Shown: piece after piece, positions 32,640 through 44,093 of the stretch
How positions within the stretch are numbered: the stretch's first letter is position 1
Layout: every line of letters begins with the position of its first letter
Source of the DNA: Welwitschia mirabilis
Taxonomy: Eukaryota; Gnetophyta; Gnetopsida; Welwitschiales
DNA length: 57,372 bases
NCBI GenBank assembly: GCA_051453625.1
Contig: JBOZIK010000001.1
Span: 109,524,273 to 109,581,644, forward strand
Direction of reading: 5' to 3'
Made by a program: the position numbers and the translations under genes
Notes under the pieces: generated by a model
What the model was told of the DNA's origin: nothing
Seen by the model: only the letters and a program-made list of their open reading frames with translations
Databases searched by the model: none

Positions 32640-33420
32640 GCATAGCATATATCTCATAGGTAGAACCCAAAACCTTTAATGAAGTAAAAAGTGATGAACA
32701 ATGGATGTTAGAAATGTAAGAGGGGCTTAATTAGTTTGAAATATGTGAACTTTGAAAACTTACTTTAAGATTGTCTAATAGATCTATTATTGGAATAAAA
32801 TGCATTTTTAGAAACAACATAGATAAAAATGAAAATTTTATTAGAAATAAAGTAGTATTAGAAGCTAAAGGAGATAATCAAAAAGAAGGCATAGACTTTA
32901 AAGAGGCATTTACACCAGTAGCTTGTATGGAGTTCATAATTATGCTTTTAGCCTTTGCATGTATCAAAGGTTTCAAAATCTACTAGATGGATGTTAAAAG
33001 TGCCTTTTTAAATGGAGTACTTTAAGAGGACATATATGTCAAGAAACCTAAAGAATCTATAAATTCACATAAATTAGACTATATTTACAAATTGAAAAAG
33101 GCCCTTTATGATCTCAAGTAAGTACCTAAAGCTTGATATAAGAAATTATTAGACCATCTAATAGAAAACAGACTTAAAAGAGGTACATCTAATGTTACAT
33201 TATTTATTAAAAAGAATGGTAAGGTTTTTTCTATTATATCAATTTATGTGGATGATATTATTTGGGAGATACCAAAACATTATTGTGTAAGAAGTTTGCT
33301 AAGGTTATGTAGGATGGGTTTGAAATAAATCTCATGAAGTATATGAGTAACTTCTTGGGGCTTCAAGTAGTGTAACACAAACAAGATATATTTCATTTTC
33401 AAATGAAATATATTAAAAAA
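32640..33420 (+). pseudogene. Copia reverse transcriptase of E5
   Basis: The best preserved coding piece: KTFNEVKSDEQWMLEM (32670), then an open 71 codons (32771-32986) with NRSIIGIKCIFRNN, FKEAFTPVACMEF and LLAFACIKGFKIY. MDVKSAFLNGVL (32989) carries the first catalytic Asp, followed by KKALYDLK and IYVDDII (YVDD at 33245-33256), with both aspartates intact. Frames shift between blocks. The wording is typical plant Ty1/Copia RT. It could not yield protein as it stands. Confidence 0.85.
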
Positions 33421-33650
33421 TTTCTAGTAAAGTATGGAGTATAGGATTATAAGAACAAAAATATCCTATTGAATCAAAACACCAAATTAAACAAAGATAA
33501 GCATGATAAGAAGATTAACCAGAAGCTGTATAGGGGGTATTATTGGTAGTTTATTATATCTTATTATTAGCAGACTGTTGGTGGCCTAAATTTGCACTTC
33601 AAAAGTAATCAATGCTATAAATAGGAAATTGCAATTAGGCTTAGTATAGG

Positions 33651-33750
33651 NNNNNNNNNNNNNNNNNNNNNNNNNNNNNNNNNNNNNNNNNNNNNNNNNN
33701 NNNNNNNNNNNNNNNNNNNNNNNNNNNNNNNNNNNNNNNNNNNNNNNNNN
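33651..33750. other. Assembly gap (100 N, size probably unknown)
   Basis: Exactly 100 N, between RT and RNase H of E5; a conventional placeholder length. Confidence 0.99.
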
Positions 33751-33779
33751 ACACCATTAAAACATGATAATTTGGGATC

Positions 33780-34390
33780 GCAACATATACCTAATAATAT
33801 TTTGAATGTATTAATTTATGAGCATTATCAAAGTGATCTTATAAAATCACATTTTATGGGAGTAAAAAGAATTTTTTATTATCTAAAAAATACTACTAAT
33901 TTGATCCTTTAGTATTCAAAGGATTCTTACCTTAATCTAGTTGGGTATTGTGATGTAGATTAAGCAAGATGCAACAGGTGGAACCTACTTCTTGATTAGG
34001 TAATGTCTAGTATTTTAGAGTAGCAAAACACAAAATTCAACTACTCTCTTAATTACTGAGGTTGATTATATTGCTACTAGAAGTTGTTATGCATAGCTAC
34101 TTTGGATGGAGTAAATAATAAAAGATTTCAAACTATCTTGAGAAAGCATTCCCATTGTTTATAGTAACAAAAGTGCTATCAACATATTAGAGAATCTAAT
34201 TTAACATTTAAAAACCAAACATACTAAGATAAGACATTATTTTCTTAAATAGAATTTACAAAACAATGAGATGATGCTATAATACATTAATACTGGTAAT
34301 ATACTCACTGATGTCTTCACTAAACCACTAAGTAAGAATAGGTTTATTAAATTGTGTAGAAACTTAGAATTGAGCCTTATCTAATTAGGT
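33780..34390 (+). pseudogene. Copia RNase H of E5
   Basis: LVGYCDVD at 33937 marks the first catalytic Asp region. A degraded middle follows, then SAINILENL (34175), KTKHTKIRHYFLK and NTGNILTDVFTKPLSKN (34285), which is the hallmark end of Copia pol (DIFTKPL). A stop follows near 34381. It removes template RNA in the reverse transcription complex. Confidence 0.8.
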
Positions 34391-35122
34391 AAATCATCAA
34401 GTAATCACTCTTAAAATCTCAACTCCACTTTATGATATACTATGAGTTGAGTTTATAGTTAGACCCTAAAATAGTAAATTATGTGCATGTTAGTTTATCT
34501 CTTTGCTATGATACTCTTATCATGATGTTGGTCATAAGAAAATTTTGAAGTTTTTTTATCTTTTAGAAAAGCTGTATTTTAGTGAAAGACATCTATTATG
34601 GAGATGTCTTCAGTATGATAGATGTCTATTAGATAGACATATTTACATGTTAGATGTTTTTAAAGGTTAAGTATGTTGTTATTTTTTTTTTAAAATAGAC
34701 ATCTTTGAATAAATAAACATCTTTACAGTATGAAGATGACTTATAAAATTTTTAATAGAAGATATATTTTATTAAGATAGATATCTACTATTATCATTTT
34801 AGACATCTTTTAGTTGATGGACATCTTTCAAGTACCATATCAAAAATTAAGAAAATGCACTATAACTAAGGGTTTTAATCTTAGTTATTCCAAAAATGGG
34901 CGATCATCCATCATTTTCAATCCTTCATGTAATAGGTATCACTCTCAAAGCTCTTTTCCATCATGTTTTTCTTAGATCTCTCAGTAAAGACATCTTAGAT
35001 TTGATTAGACATCTTCATATCTAGTATAACATGTATTATTTTCTCAAACAGGTATTCATTTTCATTAATTCTTTCATATTTGATTATTATCATTCAGGTT
35101 CTTTTCATATTTTTTTAAACAT
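34391..35122 (+). other. E5 non-coding region after pol, rich in AGACATCT/AGATGTCT octamers
   Basis: From 34580 to 35020 about ten copies of the octamer or near matches occur on both strands (for example aaagacatctattatggaga at 34582, then tgtcttcag). The same word clusters in both LTRs and the solo LTR. No coding signal. Confidence 0.55.
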
Positions 35123-36700
35123 GGTGATAAAAGAACCCTCTAGTGCATCTAATGAAAATGAACTGATCATAGGATCACATAAATCATAGTATAAGAATTA
35201 AATTTATCATGATTCTATTGTGAAATGTTTTAAAACTTGTATTAAGAACTCCATCATTGTACAATGGACTGTTAATTTACAAAATTAGAGAAAATATTAG
35301 CTACTTACCTTATTTTCACATGTTGATTAGGATATGATAGTTTAATTAAACTAGGGCATTCTGAATCCTATTATCAAAGAATGTTGTGCTAACATTCATG
35401 AGATAGATGACTGCATTAGATATTAAAAATAGAAGTATGAGGTACTTCTTTAGTTCTTACACCTAATGTTTTAAATTCCATGCTTGGTATAGATGATTTG
35501 GAGCTTTTATAGTTATATGTACATTATTTTAAAGATATATTCCCTTGTCAATCTATTAGTATTTCATGACATTCGATGAGCAGTATGCTTTTTGGTCATT
35601 CTAGAATGAATTTTTATGAAAATATAAAAGATAAGGAAATGGTATAGAAACCTCTATTTTAAGTTTAATCATAGTCTATAACATATGTTTTTGAGGTAAT
35701 AGCTATAGCTATTATAATCCAATGCAAACATTTATGATTTATTGTCTTCTTACAAGGTTGTAGATTAGTCTAGGCTCTATTCTAATGTATAGATATTATT
35801 ACTCCTTTCTAAAAGGGTCAGACTTTGAGTTAACCTTACTTGATCAATATGATTATTAGCAATGCCAACATCTTAGTATCATAGGTAAATATCATTCATC
35901 CAATAAAGCCACTTATAGAATTTAATAGCTAATAAACAAAAAAGTAGGAAACCATTCAAATCATAGTTTTAATGCTCTTACTCTACAACATCTCATAGTT
36001 CATCATCTTTGAAGAAGGGTATAAAGGTAATTGGGAAGATGGTGATTGAATGCAACTTGTTGAAGTTGAAGAAGCACTTTTTCATGGCTAGTAAAGGAGA
36101 GACTCCTATAAGTAGTTATAAATCCATGGGGACTTCCACCTGGATTAATTCTAAGGAGGACTCAAAGGTAAATGCACCTTTAGTACTAGATGGTATAGGA
36201 TATTACTTAGTATATAAAGCAAATACTAATTCTTTAAAGTCCATAGAAGAGGAGGCATAAACACAATAAAATTATCAGACTCCTACACAGGCATAGGTAC
36301 AAGAGGGATACCAAGATCGTTCATCATCATAGGGGAAGTAGTAGAGAAACTCTAAGAGTTCTGATGATCAGCTCCTTACCTTTTATAGGCCTCATTGAAA
36401 ATCACCTATTTACCATTATACATAGCTTTTAGAATTACCTCATCCAACATCACCATCTTATCTTGCATATTCATCATCATCTTTCATAGAACCCATCCAT
36501 GTTTTACCTCTCAGCATAGCTTCATTATCATCCTTTACTAAGATTGCCACTACTATCTTCTTTAACATTTCTATTACCCCTTAAATGTATTTACATATGA
36601 GGAGAAAGGCCTATTAGGACCCTAGTAAATTCTCTCAGTAGAATCTAAGAGACAACACATATCTCCACCTACATCTTCCTCTTCATATACCATTTAGAAC
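35123..36700 (+). pseudogene. Possible third ORF of E5 between pol and 3' LTR, very decayed
   Basis: A frame starts at MVIKEPSSASNENELIIGSH (35123) and is readable with many stops to about 36000. Pieces include NPIIKECCANIHEIDD (35365) and PNVLNSMLGIDDLEL (35464), then an 83-codon open stretch 36009-36260 and a Ser/Pro-rich run near 36400-36560. Some plant Copia (SIRE-like) elements carry an extra ORF here, often called env-like. The blocks faintly recall a plant transposon-associated domain found in many plant genomes. I cannot show either; no membrane segment or signal peptide is clear. Confidence 0.35.
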
Positions 36701-37288
36701 TCTACACCAAGTATAATGATGATGACAATGACAGTGTAGGAGAAGGTACACGATACACCAGTAAACTAGCACTAAATGATTAGTTCCTTTTGCATGCTAT
36801 TCAAAAAAGGGAAGAATATAGGAAAATCAAATTAGACATCGTATATAAGCCTAGAGGATATTATCTTGAGATAGATGGATTGGACTTCCTGTGAGTGACA
36901 TCACTATTAATGATCACTTTTTGATTATTGACATACATCTCACATTATCTGTTGTTATTTTTCCTCTAATTATCATACATTTCAAGTTCTAATATTATTT
37001 ATTATTATTTTTACCATTGTTAGAACACTGTTGTTAATTTTACTATTGACATACATCACACATTCAGTTATTGACTATTATTATTTTTTGGTATGCAATT
37101 ACTTAATGATTATGTACTTTTCTTATTTACTACTCTACATGATTATGTATGATTAATGAATATTTTCATAACTATTATAATTTATATCATCATATCATAC
37201 ATTATATTCTCTCTAGGATTAAGCTATTTAAATTCAATTAATAAAATATTATTATACTAATGTGATTTGCCAAGTTTTGAATGTCATT
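36701..37288 (+). other. E5 3' non-coding region
   Basis: AT-rich, with repeated attgacatacatc-like words at 36928 and 37046. No gene seen. Confidence 0.5.
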
Positions 37289-37302
37289 AAAATGGGTGAG
37301 AT
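37289..37302 (+). promoter_or_regulatory. Polypurine tract of E5
   Basis: aaaatgggtgagat directly before the 3' LTR, preceded by tttgaatgtcatt. This is a decayed form of the gtcatca...aaagggggagat signal common before plant Copia 3' LTRs; it primes plus-strand synthesis. Confidence 0.75.
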
Positions 37303-38539
37303 TATTAGTAAAATTTTATTTTCATGATTTTACCTGTCAAATGTATTATGCCATTGTGTAGATAAGTCAAATTGGAGAACACCAGATCATGAAAAGTATC
37401 AATCCAAGTCAAATCTCAAGTTCATACTACACAAAAGATTCAACTATAAAAATGACTATATACATTTACATAAATGAATACATATATGTGAAAGATGTCT
37501 AATATATCAAAGACATCTATGCTAAATAGACTATGTCATAGAACACGATGTCTATATTAATAAAGACATCTGTACTAAAGCAAAGATTTGAGATAGTAAA
37601 AGATGTCTTATACATGAAAATGTCTACACTGCTTTAACTATTGGAAGATATCTACATAGTTGAAGATGTTTATACTGAATTAGAAGAGGTAATATAGATA
37701 AATTATATTTTAATAAATTATCTACATCTTAAGAAAATAATCAAATTTTACATCTTATATTCATGATCACTAAGGATTATAAAAACTACAATTTATGTTT
37801 TTTTAAATTCTAGGCAGTTTTACTACAAATGTCCCCCATGTTAGAGACATCTTCTTGATAAGAGATGTATAGCATCTTGAAGACATCTATTTAAGACTTT
37901 ATGAAAAATAAAATAGTCATTATGTGCTTGATGATTAATCATTTTTATACATTGTATGATGGTTACATATTTTCAAATAACTATCTCTCTAGGACAATAG
38001 TAAGAAAGATATAAAAGCATAAAGAGATAAGAAAGAAGGGACATACATGATACATGAACACATAGGTAATTGGTACTATACAAAAAGCATTTTAGCTATA
38101 TTTTGTCAAGGACTATTTGGTGAATATAACATTCCTTTATTAGCTCTTACAAATTTTCATCACTCTGATCTTCACATGATTAAAAAAGAAAGAATTCAAG
38201 AACTTCATCAAAAAAATATCATTTCAAGATTACCCTTTCGTTTGTTATTATTTTTATTGGAATTAAATTATAAGAGTATTAAAATTTTGAATACATTCAT
38301 TATAGACCATTTTTTATTATCAAAACATAGGATCACTTACTAGGGTTTTTATAATGTAAGGCTACCCTTGTATGGGTGTGATTCTGTGAGTTCTTATGAG
38401 TACATTTCTATATGTGGATGTACTCAGGTTAGGGAACCACATTAAACTAGTAAGGTATTTATTGTATAGTTTTTAAATTTTTTAAGCTAAATTTATTTTT
38501 GGTAGATTCACCCCTCCCCTTTGAGTTTAATAATTCTCA
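37303..38539 (+). repeat. 3' LTR of E5 (1237 bp)
   Basis: It starts TATTAGTAAAATTTTA (TG decayed to TA) and ends tttaataattctca. It pairs with the 5' LTR and lacks the latter's extra ~140 bp. TATA-like TATAAAAG at 38010-38017. The 98-codon frame 38047-38343 lies wholly within the LTR; its mirror in the 5' LTR is broken, so it is not a gene. Confidence 0.88.
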
Positions 38540-38544
38540 TATTA
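38540..38544. repeat. Right target site duplication of E5 (TATTA)
   Basis: Exact match to 27966-27970. Confidence 0.85.
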
Positions 38545-38599
38545 GTTAATAATTATAATAATAATAGTTTTTGTCATTGTAAATGACAAATTAATGGAA

Positions 38600-40160
38600 T
38601 TTTAAGCTACAAAAAGCCAAGTAAGAGATGAAGAAGAGAGGATAACCCTAGGTAATGCATCATTGGTGGGTAACGAAGGATTGTATGGATACTCATATTA
38701 CTACTTTGAAATAATAAATTATTAAGATTTATCTTTGGTTTAAAGCTAACGATGCTGTTGTAGAAGCATCATAAAAAGTATCAAATTATAAATTATATGT
38801 TATTATATAGGTATGAAAATAAATAATTCAAGAACCACAATCTTAGATCTAACTCTTCCTCTAGGCTTAAAATGAGAAAATATAAAATTTATAAAGATAG
38901 TTCTCGTAGTCCTCATAACTACCAACATTAGGTGATTTACCAAGAAGATTCACTTAGTGTAAAGATAGAATCTACAACTAGCCTTAAATCACTACCTTCC
39001 ATGGACTAAAATATCATGATCCATTAGATTACATTAAAAAAGTATAAATTTGGATGTAAGAAGGTTATCTTAGATCCTGTAAAGAATCTTTGAAATGGTT
39101 ATAATACATTAAAAATCATTTCAAACTTAAGAATGTAAAAAGTAATATATAAAGTTAATATTTAGTAATATTCTTGATTAAAGATTCAACAAGATAATGG
39201 AGCTATCTTAGTGCATCAAAGAATGGCTAGGTGTATTAATTAGATTTCACTAAAAAATTTAAGAAATCCTTTATTTTATATTATTTCATCAAAGAAAAAA
39301 GAATGAAATTCAAATTTTTAATATTAGGGGAAAGTAATTTAGATAAACATTAGAACGAATTTTAGAAACTAGAAAAATATTAGATAATCACAACCCAAAG
39401 AAACTTGAAAATGATTTTGTGAAAATCCTTCCATCAAGGTTGTGGAATCATATTTGTCCACTGAAGCTAAAATTCCCATAAAATGAATATTGAAAAAAAC
39501 AAGTGTCATATGGAAGCAAACAATAACTTTCCATAATAGTATGAATGGATAGAACCATAGAATGATTTAAGCATCTACCATAGTATCAAAATATATTACT
39601 ATAACATTAGAATTAAGCACATACAATAACAACAAATTATAAAATTCCACCATTCAACCATTGAAGAATAAAAACACATCATGAGGAACTATTTAAGTAA
39701 GAAGAAATAATTAAGAAAGCTCTACTCTTAATCATATAAGGACAAACTAAGCTAAGAAGCAACTCTTTACTATTGTTTAAACACTTGTTGTATAAAAAAT
39801 TTTCAATCATTGAACTTGAAAAATATCTAGAAAATAAATGTGTTTCATTTCTAATTAATAATAGTAATATTAATAATCTTATTTCACCAAAAATTACCAA
39901 CTATTTCTAAGACAATATTAGTGGATAAATTAGTTATAAAGTTGAAGTTGTAAGACATGAGGTAATAATACAATGTAGATTTTGTGCAAACTTAACATTC
40001 ATCATTAAAAATTTAAACTTTATAGACAAGTTCTACATCTATAGTATTGATAAATATGTTGCAATATTAGGCATGTTATTTTTAAGTAAATATAATATAA
40101 AAGAGTCTTTTTGTAAATGAAGTCTTTTATTCCTAGTTTTTCCAAAGGCCAGATCCTCAA
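38600..40160 (+). pseudogene. E4 gag and protease region, strongly decayed
   Basis: FTKKFKKSFILYYFIKEK (39247) with a following KFLILGESNLDKH resembles the retrotransposon gag core (F..F...Y....R..K..EFL.L.QG). At 40031-40095 the frame FYIYSIDKYVAILGM then LFLSKYNIK matches the end of the Gypsy protease (ILGMxWLxxY). The start of gag, the zinc knuckle and the protease active site were not located. Confidence 0.5.
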
Positions 40161-40429
40161 AGAGGAAGGTTAGAAGAAGTAGATTCTATTTATGACAAAA
40201 AGGAAGATTAGTAAATCCATCAGAATAACAAGGTTATTTTATGCCATAATGATAAATGATAACAAAGTTCAATTGCAAAACTGTTTGCATGGGTTCTAAG
40301 TAGTATTTGAAAATAGAACATGCTAAACACAAAAATAGAAGATTTGATATAGTATAGATCTTATTGCAAAACCTATTTCTCAATCTCCATATCAATTTTT
40401 ACTTATTAAATTAAAGAAACTAAAGTTGT

Positions 40430-41150
40430 AAATAGAACAAGTAGTAAACAAAGGAAATATCATGTAAAGTATATCATCATTAGGAGCCCTAGTATTAGTT
40501 ATTAAAAATAAAGATGGATCACTCTACTTATGCATTAACTATAGTTAATTGAACAAGGTAACCATTAAGAATTAATATTCATTTCCTTGAATTAATGATC
40601 TATTTGATGAATTAAAGGGAGTAAGGTACTTCACTAAGATTGATTTAAAATTAGGATATCATCAAATCCACATCAAAGAAAGAGATATCATAAAAATAGA
40701 ATTCAAACATAGATGTGGCTACTCTGAATTCATAGTAATGCCATTTGATTTGATAAAGTTTTAGCTACATCCATGATGTTAATTAATAATATTTTCCAAA
40801 CTTTATTAGACCAGTTTATAACTATTTTTATGAATGATATTTTAATATACTCTAAAAGTAATAAGAAACATATCCAACATCTAAATATAATTTTATAATT
40901 ACTCAAAGATCATGGATTAACTACGAAATTGAGAAAATATGAATTCTTTGGAAATTTAGTTAACTATTTAGACCATGATATATCATAGAAAGGTATCGAA
41001 ATAGATTCTAACAGGGTGAAGTAGAAAGGGAATGATTAGAACTAAAGCATACCATTGATGTAGAAAGTCTCTTAGGTTTTATAAGATTATATAGGTGATT
41101 CATTAATTATTTTTCTAAAATCATAAGTTTATTAATAGATCTAATCAAGA
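40430..41150 (+). pseudogene. E4 reverse transcriptase
   Basis: Long readable frame with NKDGSLYLCINYS, LNKVTIKN, INDLFDELKGVRYFTKIDL, KLGYHQIHIKERDI and SEFIVMPFDL at 40508-40755. The active site at 40827-40838 reads Phe-Met-Asn-Asp (family FIDD): the first catalytic Asp is Asn, a G-to-A change. The thumb is partly readable (FYKII near 41077). It is dead by active-site loss as well as by stops. Confidence 0.78.
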
Positions 41151-41179
41151 AAAACATAAAGTTTCATTTTAATAATAGA

Positions 41180-41610
41180 TGCAGAGGCTTTTTGTTGCAT
41201 TAAACTTCTATTAACTTTGATACTAATGCTAAAAATTCTAGATATGGATGAAGAGTTTCTAGTGATATAAAATGCATGTGGAGATAGTATTAGAGTATAT
41301 ATAACACGATAAGAATAAGTAATTAGATATGAATCATGAAAACTTAATAAACATGAATGTAACTATATTGTGCATGACATAGAGCTATCAGTCATTATTC
41401 ATGCTTTAAAGAAATGAAGATAATATCTTCTAAGAGGCGTATTTTAAATAAAAACTAATCATAAAATATTAGAATTTTTGTAGAAATAGCTTCTACTAGA
41501 TATGAGGTGGTGATGATGGTTGAAATTCTTAGTAATATGAAGTTGATCATGAGTACAATCTAGAAAAATAGGACAAAGTGGCTAATGCACTTAGCTAAAT
41601 GTGGTGTATG
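41180..41610 (+). pseudogene. E4 RNase H
   Basis: Readable pieces with shifts are FDTNAKNSRYG (41216), a CNYIVHDIELSVIIHALKKW-like piece (41358) and RQYLLRGVF followed by TNH (family TDH), then KILEFL. The region is equivalent to the RNase H that follows RT in all Ty3/Gypsy elements. Confidence 0.6.
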
Positions 41611-41699
41611 ATGATTTATATTATTAACTTAGAAATGGTCAAAGATACTAAGGCATAAATATCCAAGGATAAACTATTTAGAGAAATTTGGAAAAAGAT

Positions 41700-42660
41700 A
41701 TTAAAGTATATAAGATTAGATTTACCCCTATCACTAAACCTTTGGTGATATATTAATGAAACATAGTTGAGTCTATATATTACAATAATCATGGTATCAA
41801 CAACTTTTGTGAGAATCTCATGAAGTTTCATATGTAGGACATTTTGGTTTTGTAAAAATGTACATCATCTTGTAATGGTAATATTATTGGTTAAAAATGA
41901 AAGATCAAATAAAACACGGTATTAAAGTGCACTGAGTTTGTTAGAAGGTCAAAGTAGAATAGAAAAATCCAACATGATTCCTGAAGTCATTAGAAGAATA
42001 TTTATGGAAATGGCAAATATTACAATATACTTCACTACAATATTGCCTAAAATGATAAGAAAACATGATGCCATATTTACATGTATTAATAGATTAATGA
42101 ATATGACTCATTTCATTCTAATTAAGATGAAAACCATAGTTTACAAGGGAGATATTTAACTTACATGGTACTTTAAGAATTATTATTTATAATCATGATT
42201 TAAAGTTTGTATCTAATGCTTGGTAAGATTTTTTTTAAGCATTTGAAAACACAAGTCCTATTTAGTAAAGCCTTTCACCTTAATACTAATAAACAAACTA
42301 AGTAGGTAGATCATATATTAGAGTAAATATTAAGAAGTTATATCATAAGCAAATCCAATAGGTGGGAATAATACCTATACTTAGTAGATTTTACTTATAA
42401 TTAAGAATATTTATCCTCCATTAGATTTTCTCCATTCAAGGCTATGTATTAAAGGAACTGTGCGACCCTAATCATTAAAATAGATCCAAATCAGAAAGAA
42501 AAAAGGATAGTAAAAACAAAGCTAAAGAATTAAAAAAGGAACGCTTAAAAAGATTCAAAAGGAACTATAAAATGCTCAAGATAGATTAAAAAATTACTCT
42601 AATGAAAAATATTCACATAGAATTTTAAAGTTGATGATTAATTTTTACTAAGCATAAAGC
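41700..42660 (+). pseudogene. E4 integrase
   Basis: The zinc-binding region reads YVGHFGFVKM (41830) then YWLKMKDQIKHGIKVH (41888). The core end is clear: LKFVSNAW (42200), FSKAFHLNTNKQTK (42260, family FHPQTDGQTE), VDHILE, then EYLYLVDFTYN, SSIRFSPFKAMY and RNCATLI (42372-42475). The pattern AFHPQTDGQTERVN...ALYGRKC is that of Ty3/Gypsy chromoviruses. Beyond 42480 a lysine-rich stretch has no recognised chromodomain. The open frame 41938-42159 is part of this region. Confidence 0.75.
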
Positions 42661-43017
42661 TAGAAAGAACATCTTAAAAGTTGGAAACATATGATAAGTT
42701 AGTTATTGCTTCTATGAACCCTTTTTCATTATGAAAATATTAGATAATTAGCTTATAAATTTTATCTCTCTACTGAATAGTCCTATGTCTACCTGATCTT
42801 CCATTTAGTCTTCTTAAACCATACTATTAAGGTCTAATTTCTCTTTTACTATTAAACTAAATAGAGTTAAAGATAGAGAGAAAATAAGTTAAAAAATAAA
42901 ACCATTAGTAAAGTATTAATTAAGTGATTGCATTGTGAGCAACTGTCATATCCTATATTTTGTAAATCTTATTTACTTAAATATTAAATATGTTAATTCC
43001 CATAAGTGAATTGATCT
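42661..43017 (+). other. E4 3' non-coding region with an LTR-start look-alike
   Basis: At 42947-42990 the words tgtcatatcctatattttgt and aaatctta copy the LTR start found at 43031 (tgtcatattccatattttgt). It may be a partial duplication of the LTR edge. Confidence 0.5.
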
Positions 43018-43030
43018 AAGTGGGGGATAA
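43018..43030 (+). promoter_or_regulatory. Polypurine tract of E4
   Basis: aagtgggggataa directly precedes the LTR start TGTCATATTCC at 43031; a good Gypsy plus-strand primer. Confidence 0.75.
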
Positions 43031-43074
43031 TGTCATATTCCATATTTTGTAAACCTTAAATACTTAAACAATAA

Positions 43075-43174
43075 NNNNNNNNNNNNNNNNNNNNNNNNNN
43101 NNNNNNNNNNNNNNNNNNNNNNNNNNNNNNNNNNNNNNNNNNNNNNNNNNNNNNNNNNNNNNNNNNNNNNNNNN
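43075..43174. other. Assembly gap (100 N) flanked by an identical 31-bp segment
   Basis: Bases 43038-43068 and 43175-43205 are identical. The gap may be a failed overlap or hide a tandem duplication of the LTR start. Confidence 0.95.
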
Positions 43175-44023
43175 TTCCATATTTTGTAAACCTTAAATAC
43201 TTAAAAAATAAGTATATTAACCTTTTAGACAATGATTAATTATCCTTATTTAAGTTCTTTATCAAATAAATGTCATTTTAAAATTAACCTTAGATTGTAA
43301 TCTTTATAATTTACCATGAAATCGATAAAAATTATGTTAAAATGTTTTATGAGAAAAAAAATCTATTCAAACACTTAAAATTACATAATTCCATTATGTA
43401 AGAAATAAAAGTCACATGATAAAACCAATAAATTGAAAATTTCAAGAGGACATAATAATATATTTTATATCTTATTTACTCATTTATATTGTTGATAAAT
43501 GTGATATGTGTAATATATTATGAATAAATATGTTCTTCCTTGTGTTATATGATTGATATATTTTATGAATTTTAAAATAAATGAGCATTTGAACGAGTAC
43601 ATGTACACTTACCTAGAACCAAGAATGATAAATGAGTAAATTTACCTTATCATGACTTTTATGTTCTTGATATATATAAGGGCACTTTGTTCATAGCATA
43701 CTCACTGATTTATTTATTGGAATTAGAGCCTTTGTCTCTTTATTCAATATGCCAATTTTGAGATTTGTGCATTTATTTTTTTAATGCATGTCTTAGATGA
43801 ATTAAAATTACTTATGAGCCTATGAAGAAATAAAAACAACTAGCATAAGAAAATGATGCATGTAATTAAACTTACTAATTAAAGAAAGATGATTACTCAT
43901 CCTAGTTAGGTGCAGGAGTAATAAATATGATCTTCTTGTGTAATTTAATGTTAGTTATTACTTGTTTAACTTATTAATGCTAAATCGTAATCTTATGATC
44001 TTGAACTATGTACCTTTATTTGT

Positions 44024-44033
44024 CTATATATAG
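44024..44033 (+). promoter_or_regulatory. TATA box in the E4 LTR
   Basis: CTATATATAG about 1 kb into the LTR, followed by a T/C-rich leader; the likely promoter of E4. It lies 60 bp from the E3 insertion. Confidence 0.5.
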
Positions 44034-44088
44034 AGATCCTTTTATCTCTTATAAAGAGGAGATACTTTTTTCTTATTTTATGTAAGTG

Positions 44089-44093
44089 CATTT
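44089..44093. repeat. Left target site duplication of E3 (CATTT)
   Basis: Exact match to 56229-56233. Confidence 0.8.

Larger units (their letters stand above)
27971..38539 (+). mobile_element. E5: complete Ty1/Copia retrotransposon, plus strand, decayed (10.6 kb)
   Basis: 5' LTR 27971-29367, Met-type primer site 29370-29381, gag from 29420, then protease, integrase, RT and RNase H in Copia order (integrase before RT). A 2.9-kb region follows pol, then the polypurine tract 37289-37302 and the 3' LTR 37303-38539. The exact 5-bp duplication TATTA flanks it (27966-27970, 38540-38544). Length, the gtcattaaaatgggtgagat-type 3' signal and the extra region after pol recall SIRE-like plant Copia elements; that subfamily call is tentative. 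By eye the LTRs match at roughly three quarters of positions, so the insertion is old. Confidence 0.88.
38545..44093 (+). mobile_element. E4: chromovirus-like Ty3/Gypsy, plus strand, 5' end not identified, 3' LTR interrupted by E3
   Basis: A gag-like region (39180-39420), protease end (40031-40095), RT, RNase H, integrase and a polypurine tract (43018-43030) followed by an LTR start at 43031 appear in Ty3/Gypsy order. RT wording (CINYS..LNKVTIKN, FDELKGVRYFTKIDL) is that of chromovirus-type elements rather than the Athila/Tat-like E1. No 5' LTR was found between the E5 insertion and gag; it may be lost or displaced. Confidence 0.7.
43031..44093 (+). repeat. 3' LTR of E4, left part, broken by E3 insertion
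   Basis: It starts TGTCATATTCCATATTTTG after the polypurine tract. It contains a 100-N gap (43075-43174) whose two sides share an identical 31-bp segment. A strong TATA box CTATATATAG at 44024-44033 suggests U3. The LTR has no visible end before 44093, where E3 begins; it probably continues at 56234. Confidence 0.6.

Noticed and set aside
35123-36700. Firm call of an envelope gene in E5
   Set aside because: Too decayed. No signal peptide, membrane span or cleavage motif is visible, so it is kept only as a possible third ORF.
38047-38343. 98-codon plus-strand frame at the end of E5
   Set aside because: It is wholly inside the 3' LTR, and the equivalent frame in the 5' LTR is interrupted.
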